Positions 16,273 through 26,185 of a stretch of 64,000 nt of DNA are shown here, piece by piece. A program made the translations under genes and the position numbers. The DNA comes from Mycobacterium persicum (GTDB lineage Bacteria > Actinomycetota > Actinomycetes > Mycobacteriales > Mycobacteriaceae). Numbering within the stretch: the stretch's first letter is position 1; every line of letters starts with the position of its first letter. The notes under the pieces are model-generated. The model did not search any database and was not told the origin of the DNA. It saw only the letters and a list, made by a program, of their open reading frames with translations. The stretch covers positions 1 to 64,000 of the forward strand of contig NZ_MVIF01000009.1 in the NCBI RefSeq assembly GCF_002086675.1, read 5' to 3'.

Positions 16273-17573
16273 TACCGCGCCACAGAACTCGAGACGCCGC
16301 CCGCCACCGCACCGGGTGTAGCGGCGGCTACCGGACACTTGCCGGCGTAGTCGACCTGCCAGTGCTTGATGCCGTTGAGCCAGCCCGACCGCAACCGCTG
16401 CGGAGCCGAGATGGGCTTCAGGTCCGGCATATGGTCGGCGATGGCGTTGAACATCAGGTTGATGGTCAGCCGGGCCAAGTTGGCTCCGATGCAGTAGTGC
16501 GCCCCGGTACCGCCGAACCCCACATGCGGGTTGGGGTTGCGCAAGATGTTGAACGTGTAGGGGTCTTCGAAGACCTCTTCGTCGAAGTTCGCCGAGCGGT
16601 AGAACATCACCACCCGCTGGCCCTTCTTGATCTGCACACCAGACAACTCGTAGTCCTGTAGCGCGGTCCGCTGGAAACAGGTGACCGGAGTGGCCCAGCG
16701 GACGATCTCGTCGGCGGCGGTCTCCGGACGCTCGTTCTTGTACAGCTCCCACTGCTCGGGGTGGTCCGCAAACGCCATCATGCCCTGGGTGATGGAATTG
16801 CGACTGGTCTCGTTGCCGGCCACCGCGAGCATCACCACGAAGAAGCCGAACTCGTCGTCGGAGAGCTTTTCGCCGTCGATGTCGGCCTCGATCAGCTGCG
16901 TCACGATGTCGTCGCCCGGATTCTTGGCCTTGTCCTCGGCCATCTTCATCGCATAGCTGATCAACTCCACCGAGGACGCCTTTGGGTCGACATGCGCGAA
17001 TTCCGGGTCTTCGGTGCCGGTCATCTCGTTCGACCAGTGGAACAGCTTCCCGCGATCCTCCTGCGGCACACCCAGCAGACCCGCGATGGCCTGCAGCGGT
17101 AGCTCACACGACACCTGCTCGACGAAGTCGCCGGAACCCTCGGCCGCGGCCGCTTTGGCAATCTTGTGGGCACGCTCGCTGAGTTCGGCCTCCAGGCGTC
17201 CGATGGCCCGCGGCGTGAACCCGCGCGAAATGATCTTGCGCAACCGAGTGTGGTGGGGCGCGTCCTGGTTGAGCATGACGAACCGCTGCACCTCGATGTC
17301 CTCGCGAGCGATGTCATTGTGGAACCGCGGGATCACGGTGTTCTCCCAACTGGAGAACACGTCGCTGCGCCGCGACACCTCCTTGACGTCCTTGAGCTTG
17401 GTGATCGCCCAGAAGCCGCCGTCATGGTAGCCGCCGCCGTGGCCGGGTGCCTGCTCGTTCCACCAGATCGGCGCGGACGCCCGCAGTTCGGCAAACTCGG
17501 CGACCGGAAGCCGCTCGGCGTAGATGTCGGGGTCGGTGAAATCGAACCCGGGTGGAAGATTGGGGCAAGGCAC
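16272..17573 (-). CDS. cyp125: Steroid C26/C27-monooxygenase CYP125
   Basis: 433 residues, the same length as Rv3545c. This cytochrome P450 oxidises the terminal side-chain carbon of cholesterol and cholest-4-en-3-one through alcohol to acid, the first committed side-chain step. Seen: I-helix oxygen-activation motif AVAGNETSRNS, K-helix EIVR, and haem-ligand loop GFGGTGAHYCIGANLA with the axial Cys. It heads the operon cyp125-chsE1-chsE2-chsH2-chsH1-ltp2. Its promoter region is shared with fadA5 and holds a KstR operator and a second palindrome. Confidence 0.97.
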   Translation of the reverse strand: MPCPNLPPGFDFTDPDIYAERLPVAEFAELRASAPIWWNEQAPGHGGGYHDGGFWAITKLKDVKEVSRRSDVFSSWENTVIPRFHNDIAREDIEVQRFVMLNQDAPHHTRLRKIISRGFTPRAIGRLEAELSERAHKIAKAAAAEGSGDFVEQVSCELPLQAIAGLLGVPQEDRGKLFHWSNEMTGTEDPEFAHVDPKASSVELISYAMKMAEDKAKNPGDDIVTQLIEADIDGEKLSDDEFGFFVVMLAVAGNETSRNSITQGMMAFADHPEQWELYKNERPETAADEIVRWATPVTCFQRTALQDYELSGVQIKKGQRVVMFYRSANFDEEVFEDPYTFNILRNPNPHVGFGGTGAHYCIGANLARLTINLMFNAIADHMPDLKPISAPQRLRSGWLNGIKHWQVDYAGKCPVAAATPGAVAGGVSSSVAR

Positions 17574-17641
17574 GATACTTCTCCTAACTGCAGTCTTCGT
17601 TGACCAACATGCGCAAACCGTGCGCCAGGCGATCCATGGAT

Positions 17642-17658
17642 AACTAGTGTCACTAGTT
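17642..17658. promoter_or_regulatory. 17-bp perfect palindrome in the cyp125/fadA5 spacer
   Basis: AACTAGTG, a central T, then CACTAGTT, 69 bp upstream of cyp125, followed within a few bases by another CTAGTG. It does not fit the KstR consensus, so a second regulator or a cryptic promoter element is possible. Confidence 0.5.
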
Positions 17659-17740
17659 GTCCTAGTGATGCTCTATTGCCAGTAAAACATGCCTTCACCG
17701 CAGACAAAAGGCACCTACCCATCGTCGCTTGTCATAGTAA

Positions 17741-17754
17741 TGAAACGTGTTCTA
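17741..17754. promoter_or_regulatory. KstR operator, cyp125/fadA5
   Basis: TGAAACGTGTTCTA fits the KstR consensus TnnAACnnGTTnnA fully. It lies 10 bp before the fadA5 start in the 191-bp divergent spacer. Confidence 0.88.
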
Positions 17755-17755
17755 G

Positions 17756-18924
<1,169 letters not shown>

Positions 18925-18925
<1 letters not shown>

Positions 18926-19311
18926 TGACGGTCTCCGACGAAGACCGCGTTGCCGCGGCGCAGGCCTACATCGACGCGCTGGTCAGCCATGATGCCGACA
19001 AGGTGCCGTTCGCGCCCGGCTGCACCCGGGTCGAGCAGGGTGTCAAGAACGGGTTTTCCGGCGCTCACCTGCGGCGCAGCCTCAACCGGGGACTTCAGTA
19101 CCGGGTGATCGCCGATGCGACACCACCGGACTATCGCATCGTCGGCGATGAGGTGCACGCGACCTACGACGTGCTAACCAAGGCCGCCTTCGCCGGCCGG
19201 CGAATCGCCTCACGAGTCAACGAGACGTTCGTGATTCCCGCCGATAGCCCCAGCGGGAAGGCCGAGATCGCGCACATCGTCGTGCGCTTTCGCCCGTTCA
19301 TTCAGCGGTAG
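18925..19311 (+). CDS. Small NTF2-like (DUF8021-type) protein
   Basis: 128 residues from the ATG that overlaps the fadA5 stop. The N-terminus DRVAAAQAYIDALVSHDADK and the pattern of alternating strands (EVHATYDVLTKAAFAGRRIA, EIAHIVVRFRP) resemble small NTF2/SnoaL-fold proteins, perhaps DUF8021. This fold often isomerises or hydrates small cyclic substrates but can be non-catalytic. In the M. tuberculosis order I remember, fadA5 is followed directly by ddn, so this gene is extra here. Coupling to fadA5 implies KstR control and a link to steroid degradation, which is inference. Confidence 0.65.
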
Positions 19312-19322
19312 CGCGCCCGTAG

Positions 19323-19787
<465 letters not shown>

Positions 19788-19885
19788 CGACGGGCGCTGA
19801 GGGCCGCTTCGGCCGGTTGTCGCGTTGGCCGGCTGTGACGGGCGACCCGGACAAAGAATTTCACCGCGCCAACCGGCCGGCTACG

Positions 19886-20017
19886 TCAACCCGTCAGAAC
19901 CGTTGACGCCCAAGAGGTTTCCTCCGGTACCGCCGGTCCCGTGAGCGTCGAAGCAATACTGGCCAGATCCGTTGCGGCCGAATCCAGGAGCTCGGGCACC
20001 GCGATCAATGTTGACAT
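19886..20017 (-). pseudogene. PE-domain gene relic
   Basis: From an ATG at 20017 the frame reads MSTLIAVPELLDSAATDLAS, a clear PE-domain start, then turns to unrelated sequence and stops at 43 residues. Another frame over the same bases gives GTGGTGGN-like PGRS coding, so a frameshift and deletion have destroyed a PE or PE_PGRS gene. I recall no PE gene here in M. tuberculosis. Confidence 0.65.
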
Positions 20018-20173
20018 CTGACACCTCCCGATGGGCCATGACATCCCTGCTGGTGTCCGAGTACCCGCGACATGGTCGGTATTAGGGACGCACCGTATCG
20101 CGGTTGAAAGCAGCGCGTCCTGGACTTCGCCAGGATTTCCGGCGTCGCGTAGCCAATGCAACCGCAAAATAAC

Positions 20174-20839
20174 TCAGTAGATGAGTCCGGCCATCAACGG
20201 CAGCAACGCCAGCGGCAACGACGGCGTCTTCCCGGTCGCCGGCAGGAACGTGTACCGCGTCACCCGGCGCAACCCCAGATGCTGGCTCTGCTTGTACGCC
20301 GCCGAATTGATCGCCTCCCGGGGGAACAACAACGACTCGAGGAGCTCCGGCTTGAGCGACGGTCCCGGCTCGCCGCCAACCAGCTGGCCCACCACAACGG
20401 CTGCACTGTCGAGCACCGGCCACGGCCCGTCGCCGTCGCAGACCAGTTGAGCGAGCACGCTGTCGTCGGACCCGAATACGGTCACATCGTCCTTCTTGCG
20501 GACAGTCTTAGCGATTTGCCGCCGGTCGGGATCGCTGAGCGTCACCGGAGCCGGCTTCTCGTTGATCGAGCTGATCCGGGCCAAGACCGCACCGCCCGCG
20601 CCGCGCACCTCGACGTGGATGTCATTGCCGACATCCATGCCCGTCAAGGTCACCAGCTTCCAGAACTTCTGTGCCGCTTTGCCGCCGCTGTGCACTCGGG
20701 CGGTACGGGCCAGCAGAGCGTTATCGGTTCCGCGGAGTTCCCACCGGTGGCCCAGCGGGGAGGCGCCGGCGCAAAAGACGGCCGAGAGGCCGCTGGGCCG
20801 AGCCAACTCGCCGAGCGATAGTGCCACGGGTTCATCCAT
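20174..20839 (-). CDS. Conserved hypothetical protein, possibly scramblase/LURP-like fold
   Basis: 221 residues from ATG 20839; a TTG six bases upstream is also possible. The sequence alternates strands with short turns (HRWELRGTDNALLARTAR, VEVRGAGGAVLARISSIN, VTVFGSDDSVLAQLVCDG), giving three or more similar beta repeats reminiscent of the Tubby/LURP-one/phospholipid-scramblase barrel. The C-terminus LPLALLPLMAGLIY is hydrophobic and may be a tail anchor. It follows the Rv3548c-like SDR gene directly, so it is probably in that KstR2-controlled operon. I do not recognise a function. Confidence 0.6.
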   Translation of the reverse strand: MDEPVALSLGELARPSGLSAVFCAGASPLGHRWELRGTDNALLARTARVHSGGKAAQKFWKLVTLTGMDVGNDIHVEVRGAGGAVLARISSINEKPAPVTLSDPDRRQIAKTVRKKDDVTVFGSDDSVLAQLVCDGDGPWPVLDSAAVVVGQLVGGEPGPSLKPELLESLLFPREAINSAAYKQSQHLGLRRVTRYTFLPATGKTPSLPLALLPLMAGLIY

Positions 20840-20845
20840 TGGCAA

Positions 20846-21760
20846 TCAGGCCCCGTAAACCGGTACCGGTGGCCGCGACTTGGCCAGCAGGTCGGCGACG
20901 ACGGGCCCCAACTCGGCGGGATCCCATCGCGCGCCCTTGTCGACCTGCGGGCCGTGCGCCCAGCCCTCGGCGACTCGGATGATGCCGCCCTCGACCTCGA
21001 ACACCTTTCCGGTGACGTCGCGGGCTTCGGCGCTGCCCAGCCACACCACCAGCGGGGAGATGTTCTCCGGCGCCATCGCGTCGAAACCCTCGTCGGGCTT
21101 GGCCATCATCTCGGCAAAGACGGTCTCGGTCATGCGAGTCCGAGCCGACGGTGCGATGGCGTTGACGGTAACGCCGTAGCGGCCCATCTCCGCGGCGCCG
21201 ACGAGTGTCATCGCCGCGATGCCCGCCTTGGCGGCGCTGTAGTTGCCCTGCCCGACGCTTCCCTGCAGGCCCGCACCGGAGCTGGTGTTGATGATCCGGG
21301 CGTCAATAGCTTCCGGGGCTTTCCCCGCCTTGGACAGTCCCCGCCAATATGACGCGGCATGCCGCATCGTGGCGAAGTGGCCCTTGAGGTGCACCGCGAT
21401 GACGGCATCGAACTCCTGCTCGCTGGTGTTGGCCATCATCCGGTCGCGCACGATGCCGGCGTTGTTCACCAAAACGTCGAGGCCACCGAAGGTTTCGACG
21501 GCGGTCTGGATCAGGCCGGCCGCCTGGTTCCAGTCCGAGACGTCGGATCCGTTGGCGACCGCTTCGCCACCGGCCGCGGTGATCTCGTCGACCACGCCCT
21601 GCGCCGCGCTGCCGCCGCTTGCGGGTGAACCGTCCAGCCCCACCCCGATGTCGTTGACCACCACGCGCGCGCCCTCGGCCGCGAAGGCCAGCGCATGCGC
21701 GCGACCGATACCGCCGCCCGCTCCGGTGACGATCACCACCCGCCCGTCGACCAAACCCAT
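20846..21760 (-). CDS. Short-chain dehydrogenase/reductase, Rv3548c-like
   Basis: 304 residues with an SDR Rossmann fold: TGAGGGIGRAHALAFAAEGA (cofactor loop), NNAG at about residue 97 and the catalytic Tyr and Lys in GNYSAAKAG. It has the longer C-terminus common in the hydroxysteroid/hydroxyacyl-CoA type (FabG/MFE-like). It lies in the KstR2 regulon at the position of Rv3548c, so an acyl-CoA or ring C/D alcohol substrate is plausible; the exact substrate is not known to me. It is 19 bp downstream of the second SDR gene in the same direction. Confidence 0.86.
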   Translation of the reverse strand: MGLVDGRVVIVTGAGGGIGRAHALAFAAEGARVVVNDIGVGLDGSPASGGSAAQGVVDEITAAGGEAVANGSDVSDWNQAAGLIQTAVETFGGLDVLVNNAGIVRDRMMANTSEQEFDAVIAVHLKGHFATMRHAASYWRGLSKAGKAPEAIDARIINTSSGAGLQGSVGQGNYSAAKAGIAAMTLVGAAEMGRYGVTVNAIAPSARTRMTETVFAEMMAKPDEGFDAMAPENISPLVVWLGSAEARDVTGKVFEVEGGIIRVAEGWAHGPQVDKGARWDPAELGPVVADLLAKSRPPVPVYGA

Positions 21761-21779
21761 ACCCTGACTCCTTGATTAG

Positions 21780-22571
21780 TTACTTGTTGGCGCTCGAGGC
21801 GGCCAGATACGGCGGCGGTTCCCCGCCGCCGTGCACCTCCAGCGTGGCGCCGCTGATATACGAAGCCACATCGGACGTCAAAAACGCTGCGGCCCAACCG
21901 ACGTCGACGGGTTTCGCCAGCCGGCCCATGGGCACGGTGGCGGCGACGCGGGCAACCGACTCGGCATCTCCGTAGAACAACCCGGATTGTTCGGTCTCGA
22001 CCATGCCGACCACCACCGCGTTGACCCGGACCTGCGGAGCCCATTCCACGGCCAGTGTGGCAGTGAGGTTTTCGAGCCCAGCCTTGGCCGCCCCGTATGC
22101 GGCGGTCCCCGGAGTGGGACGCCGACCGCTGACACTGCAGACGTTCACGATCGCCCCGCCGCGGTGCTGCTGTCGCATCAGCGCGTTAGCCTGCTGCGAA
22201 ACAAGCAGCGGCGCAAGCACATTGAGTTCGACGATCTTGCGGTGAAAATTGTGCGTGGCCTCGGCCGCCAGCGCGTACGGCGACCCTCCCGCGTTGTTGA
22301 CCAACACGTCGAGGCGGCCGTGGCGTTCGGCGATGGCGCCCATCATCCGGCCCACCGAGTCCTCGTCGCGAATGTCGCAGGCGTGGAACTCATACGGCAG
22401 ACCTTCGACGACTCGTCGTGCGCAGGTGATGACGGTCGCGCCTTGTTCGGCGAAGACCGCGCTGATGCCGGCGCCTACCCCCCGAACACCGCCGGTCACC
22501 AACACCACCCGCCCGGCCAGACCTAGATTGATGGCTTCTCCGGCCAGAGGGCCTGCGTCGGCACGGGTCAC
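21780..22571 (-). CDS. Short-chain dehydrogenase/reductase, Rv3549c-like
   Basis: 263 residues from GTG 22571. SDR features: VTGGVRGVGAGISAVFAEQG (cofactor loop), LVNNAGGSPYAL and the active-site YGAAKAGLENL. The start lies 15 bp from a KstR2 operator shared with the divergent echA20, matching Rv3549c. It is expected to be induced with the HIP (rings C/D) degradation genes. The precise reaction is unassigned. Confidence 0.87.
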   Translation of the reverse strand: MTRADAGPLAGEAINLGLAGRVVLVTGGVRGVGAGISAVFAEQGATVITCARRVVEGLPYEFHACDIRDEDSVGRMMGAIAERHGRLDVLVNNAGGSPYALAAEATHNFHRKIVELNVLAPLLVSQQANALMRQQHRGGAIVNVCSVSGRRPTPGTAAYGAAKAGLENLTATLAVEWAPQVRVNAVVVGMVETEQSGLFYGDAESVARVAATVPMGRLAKPVDVGWAAAFLTSDVASYISGATLEVHGGGEPPPYLAASSANK

Positions 22572-22586
22572 TGTGCTAGCGTACCA

Positions 22587-22600
22587 AGCAAGTGCTTGCT
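22587..22600. promoter_or_regulatory. KstR2 operator, Rv3549c-like/echA20
   Basis: AGCAAGTGCTTGCT fits the KstR2 consensus AnCAAGnnCTTGnT completely. It lies between the divergent starts at 22571 and 22633. Confidence 0.92.
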
Positions 22601-22632
22601 CAGGTACCCGGGTTCTCGACAGGAAGTGCCAA

Positions 22633-23385
22633 TTGCCAATCACATCCGCCACCCTGGAGCCGGGCATAGTCGCGGTCACCGTCGACTACCCGCCCGTCAA
22701 CGCCATCCCGTCACGCGGCTGGTTCGACCTCGCCGAGGTCATCACGGCCGCGGGCGCCGACCCCGAAACCCACGCGGTGATCCTGCGCGCCGCGGGCCGT
22801 GGCTTCAACGCCGGTGTGGACATCAAGGAAATGCAGCGCACTCAAGCTTCCCAGGGGTACACCGCGCTGATCGACGCCAACCGCGGCTGCTTTGCCGCAT
22901 TCCGCGCCGTCTACGAATGCGCGGTGCCGGTGATCGCCGCCGTCAACGGATTCTGTGTGGGCGGCGGCATCGGCCTGGTCGGCAACTCCGATGTCATCGT
23001 GGCCTCCGACGACGCCAGATTCGGGCTGCCGGAGGTGGAGCGCGGCGCGCTCGGTGCCGCCACTCATCTGTCGCGGCTGGTGCCGCAGCACATGATGCGG
23101 CGGCTGTTCTTCACCGCCACCACCGTGGACGCCGCCACGTTGCACCACTTCGGCTCGGTGCACGAGGTGGTGCCCCGCGCCGAACTCGACGAGGCGGCCC
23201 TGCGGGTGGCGCGTGACATCGCCGCCAAGGACACCCGGGTCATCCGCGCCGCCAAGGAGGCGCTGAACTTCATCGACGTGCAACGGGTCAACTCGAGTTA
23301 CCGCATGGAACAGGGATTTACCTTCGAGCTCAACCTGGCCGGGGTGTCCGACGAGCACCGCGACGCGTTCGTGAAGAAGTCATAG
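22633..23385 (+). CDS. echA20: Ring D hydrolase EchA20 (crotonase family)
   Basis: 250 residues from TTG 22633, orthologous to Rv3550. This crotonase-fold enzyme opens the cyclopentane ring D of HIEC-CoA in the HIP pathway. Seen: GRGFNAGVDIKEM (oxyanion-hole strand), the AAVNGFCVGGGIGLVGNSDVIVAS helix turn and PEVERGALGAATHLSRL. The TTG start gives LPITSATLEPGIVAV, matching the usual N-terminus; longer frames would cross the KstR2 operator. Compared with the ortholog I recall there is a short insertion (QASQGY) after EMQRT. Confidence 0.92.
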   Translation: MPITSATLEPGIVAVTVDYPPVNAIPSRGWFDLAEVITAAGADPETHAVILRAAGRGFNAGVDIKEMQRTQASQGYTALIDANRGCFAAFRAVYECAVPVIAAVNGFCVGGGIGLVGNSDVIVASDDARFGLPEVERGALGAATHLSRLVPQHMMRRLFFTATTVDAATLHHFGSVHEVVPRAELDEAALRVARDIAAKDTRVIRAAKEALNFIDVQRVNSSYRMEQGFTFELNLAGVSDEHRDAFVKKS

Positions 23386-23432
23386 CCGCCGGCGACGATG
23401 CAGAGCGAAGCGAGGATGAGGAGCGGCGCATA
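23386..23432. repeat. GACGATGCAGAGCGAAGCG intergenic element
   Basis: The 47-bp spacer between echA20 and ipdA consists of a GACGATGCAGAGCGAAGCG core followed by GAGGATGAGGAGCGGCGC. I recall close matches at many mycobacterial gene junctions (MIRU/REP-like). The GAGGAG part serves as the ribosome binding site of ipdA. Confidence 0.6.
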
Positions 23433-24311
23433 GTGCCCGACAAGAGAACCACGCTCGACGACGCCGTCGCGCAGTTGCGCAGCGGCATGACCATCGGCAT
23501 CGCCGGCTGGGGTTCGCGGCGCAAACCCATGGCTTTCGTGCGCGCCATGCTGCGCACCGATGTCACCGACCTCACCGTGGTCACCTACGGCGGACCGGAC
23601 CTGGGACTGCTATGTGCGGCCGGGAAGGTCAAGCGGGTCTACTACGGGTTCGTCTCACTGGACTCGCCGCCGTTCTACGACCCCTGGTTCGCCAAAGCCC
23701 GGACCAGCGGCGCCATCGAAGCCCGGGAAATGGACGAAGGCATGCTACGGTGCGGGCTTCAGGCAGCCGCCCAGCGGCTGCCGTTTCTGCCGATCCGCGC
23801 CGGCCTGGGCAGCTCGGTTCCGGACTTCTGGGAGGGCGAGCTGGCCACCGTGACCAGTCCCTACCCGGCCCCCGGCGGCCCGCACGAAACCCTCATCGCC
23901 ATGCCGGCGCTGCGCCTGGACGCCGCCTTCGCCCACCTCAATCTCGGTGACTGCCACGGCAATGCGGCCTACACCGGCATCGACCCCTACTTCGACGACC
24001 TCTTTCTGATGGCCGCCGAAAAGCGGTTCCTGTCGGTCGAACGCATCGTCTCCACCGAGGAGCTGGTCAAGGCCGTTCCACCGCAGGCCCTACTAGTGAA
24101 CCGGATGATGGTCGACGCGGTGGTCGACGCGCCCGGTGGGGCCCACTTCACCACCGCCGCACCGGATTACGGCCGCGACGAGAAGTTCCAGCGGCACTAT
24201 GCCGAGGCGGCGTCCACCGAGGACGGCTGGCGGGAGTTCGTCGCCAACTACCTTTCCGGCGGCGAAGACGACTACCAGGCCGCGATACGCGAGTTTGGAG
24301 CGTCGTCATGA
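23433..24311 (+). CDS. ipdA: COCHEA-CoA hydrolase alpha subunit IpdA
   Basis: 292 residues from GTG 23433, orthologous to Rv3551, class I CoA-transferase fold. IpdA with IpdB hydrolyses the last steroid ring (ring C) of COCHEA-CoA; although CoA-transferase-like, the pair acts as a ring-opening hydrolase. Conserved stretches are LRSGMTIGIAGWGSRRKPMAF, FWEGELATVTSPY and FAHLNLGDCHGNAAYTGIDPY. The stop overlaps the ipdB ATG by four bases, as expected for subunits of one complex. The operon is behind the KstR2 operator at 22587. Confidence 0.94.
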   Translation: MPDKRTTLDDAVAQLRSGMTIGIAGWGSRRKPMAFVRAMLRTDVTDLTVVTYGGPDLGLLCAAGKVKRVYYGFVSLDSPPFYDPWFAKARTSGAIEAREMDEGMLRCGLQAAAQRLPFLPIRAGLGSSVPDFWEGELATVTSPYPAPGGPHETLIAMPALRLDAAFAHLNLGDCHGNAAYTGIDPYFDDLFLMAAEKRFLSVERIVSTEELVKAVPPQALLVNRMMVDAVVDAPGGAHFTTAAPDYGRDEKFQRHYAEAASTEDGWREFVANYLSGGEDDYQAAIREFGASS

Positions 24312-25048
24312 GCACCCGGGCCGAAATCTGCGCAGTCGCCTGCGCCGAGTTGTTCCGGGACGCGGGCGAAATCATGATCAGTCCGATGACCACCATGGCC
24401 TCGGTCGGGGCGCGGCTGGCGCGGCTTACCTTTTCCCCGGACATCTTGCTCACCGACGGCGAGGCGCAGCTGCTCGCCGATACTCCGCCGCTGGGCAAGA
24501 CCGGCGCCGTCGAGGGCTGGATGCCGTTCGGCCGGGTATTCGAGACGCTGGCCTGGGGCCGACGGCATGTGGTGATGGGCGCCAATCAGGTTGACCGCTA
24601 CGGCAATCAGAACATCTCGGCGTTCGGGCCGCTGCAACACCCGACCCGGCAGATGTTCGGGGTCCGCGGATCGCCGGGCAACACCATCAATCACGCCACC
24701 AGTTACTGGGTCGGCAATCACTCGAAGCGGGTGTTCGTCGACGCCGTCGACGTGGTCTCCGGCATCGGCTACGACAAGGTCGACCCCGGGAATCCGGCAT
24801 TCCGGTTCGTCAACGTGCACCGGGTGGTGACCAACCTCGGCGTGTTCGACTTCGGCGGCCCGGACCACACCATGCGCGCGGTGTCCCTGCACCCCGGGGT
24901 ATCGCCCGACGAGGTCCGCGAAGCCACCTCGTTCGAGGTGCACGGGCTTGGCGGCGCCGGTGAATCCCGGCAACCGACCGACGACGAGCTGCGGCTCATC
25001 CGCGAGGTCATCGATCCGAAGGCGTTGCGCGATAGAGAGATTCGATAG
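24308..25048 (+). CDS. ipdB: COCHEA-CoA hydrolase beta subunit IpdB
   Basis: 246 residues, orthologous to Rv3552, the beta subunit of the CoA-transferase-like IpdAB complex. Seen: FSPDILLTDGEAQLLAD, VVMGANQVDRYGNQNISAFG and GSPGNTINHATSYWVGNHSK, the usual CoA-binding and dimer segments. It lacks the classical Glu-based transferase signature, consistent with a hydrolytic mechanism. It overlaps ipdA by four bases and ipdC by one, so the three are made together. Confidence 0.94.
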   Translation: MSTRAEICAVACAELFRDAGEIMISPMTTMASVGARLARLTFSPDILLTDGEAQLLADTPPLGKTGAVEGWMPFGRVFETLAWGRRHVVMGANQVDRYGNQNISAFGPLQHPTRQMFGVRGSPGNTINHATSYWVGNHSKRVFVDAVDVVSGIGYDKVDPGNPAFRFVNVHRVVTNLGVFDFGGPDHTMRAVSLHPGVSPDEVREATSFEVHGLGGAGESRQPTDDELRLIREVIDPKALRDREIR

Positions 25049-26118
25049 TGCGGCTCAAGACCCCGCTGACCGAGCTGGTCGGCGTCGAGCATCCGGTGGT
25101 GCAGACCGGCATGGGCTGGGTGGCCGGCGCCCGCCTGGTGTCGGCCACCGCCAACGCGGGCGGCCTCGGCATCCTGGCGTCGGCCACCATGACCCTGGAC
25201 GAATTGGCGACGGCCATCGGCAAAGTCAAGGCCGCCACGAACAAGCCGTTCGGGGTCAACATCCGCGCCGACGCCGCCGACGCCCCGGACCGCGTCGAGT
25301 TGATGATCCGCGAGGGTGTCAAGGTCGCCTCCTTCGCCCTGGCGCCCAAACCCGAGTTGATCGCTCGGCTTAAAGAGGCCGGCGCGGTCGTCATCCCGTC
25401 GATCGGCGCGGCCAAACACGCCCGCAAGGTCGCGGCCTGGGGTGCCGACGCGATGATCGTGCAGGGCGGCGAAGGCGGCGGCCACACCGGACCGGTGGCG
25501 ACCACGCTGTTGCTGCCGTCGGTCCTGGATGCCGTGCAGGGCACCGGCATCCCGGTGATCGCCGCGGGCGGTTTCTTCGACGGGCGCGGTCTGGCCGCAG
25601 CACTGGCCTATGGCGCGGCTGGGGTCGCTATGGGCACCCGGTTTCTGCTGACGTCGGATTCCACCGTGCCCGACGCGGTCAAACAGCGCTATCTTCAGGC
25701 CGCACTGGACGGCACCGTCGTCACCACCCGCGTCGACGGCATGCCGCACCGGGTGCTGCGCACCGGTCTGGTCGAGAAACTGGAAAGCGGTTCGCGGATA
25801 AGGGGTTTCATCGCGGCGGTGCGAAACGCCGGCAAATTCAAGAAGATGTCGAAGACGAGCTGGCGATCGATGATCCGCGACGGCCTGGCCATGCGCCACG
25901 GCAAGGAGTTGACGTGGTCGCAGGTGGTGATGGCGGCCAACACCCCGATGCTGCTCAAGGCCGGCCTGGTCGACGGCAACACCGATGCCGGGGTGCTGGC
26001 GTCGGGTCAGGTTGCGGGCATTCTCGACGACCTGCCGTCGTGCGCGGAATTGATCGAGTCGATCGTGCGCGACGCCGTCGCGCACCTGCGAGCGGCGTCG
26101 GCGCTGGTCGCGGACTAA
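25048..26118 (+). CDS. ipdC: NAD(P)H-dependent flavin oxidoreductase IpdC
   Basis: 356 residues from GTG 25048, orthologous to Rv3553, of the nitronate monooxygenase-like FMN family. In the HIP pathway IpdC is needed to convert 5-OH-HIC-CoA to HIEC-CoA, the substrate of EchA20. FMN-binding TIM-barrel motifs are PVVQTGMGWVAGARLVSATANAGG, MIVQGGEGGGHTG and AAGGFFDGRGLAAALAYGAAGVAMGTRF. It is the last gene of echA20-ipdABC. In M. tuberculosis the next gene is fdxB, but here about 9 kb of unrelated genes follow. Confidence 0.93.
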   Translation: MRLKTPLTELVGVEHPVVQTGMGWVAGARLVSATANAGGLGILASATMTLDELATAIGKVKAATNKPFGVNIRADAADAPDRVELMIREGVKVASFALAPKPELIARLKEAGAVVIPSIGAAKHARKVAAWGADAMIVQGGEGGGHTGPVATTLLLPSVLDAVQGTGIPVIAAGGFFDGRGLAAALAYGAAGVAMGTRFLLTSDSTVPDAVKQRYLQAALDGTVVTTRVDGMPHRVLRTGLVEKLESGSRIRGFIAAVRNAGKFKKMSKTSWRSMIRDGLAMRHGKELTWSQVVMAANTPMLLKAGLVDGNTDAGVLASGQVAGILDDLPSCAELIESIVRDAVAHLRAASALVAD

Positions 26119-26136
26119 CAGCGTCTTTGGGCCGTA

Positions 26137-26163
26137 TTGATTATCATTGACGCTGACGATCAA
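26137..26163. promoter_or_regulatory. Imperfect inverted repeat before the MarR gene
   Basis: TTGATTATCATTG and its partner TGACGATCAA form a 27-bp imperfect dyad (TTGATnnTCA arms) 22 bp upstream of the MarR start. It is a likely autoregulatory operator. Confidence 0.5.
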
Positions 26164-26185
26164 ATTTAGGTGCTAACCTTCATAA

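Noticed and set aside
24769..26163. Minus-strand open frame of about 460 codons opposite ipdC
   Set aside because: Antisense shadow of ipdC with low-complexity His/Arg/Asp composition.
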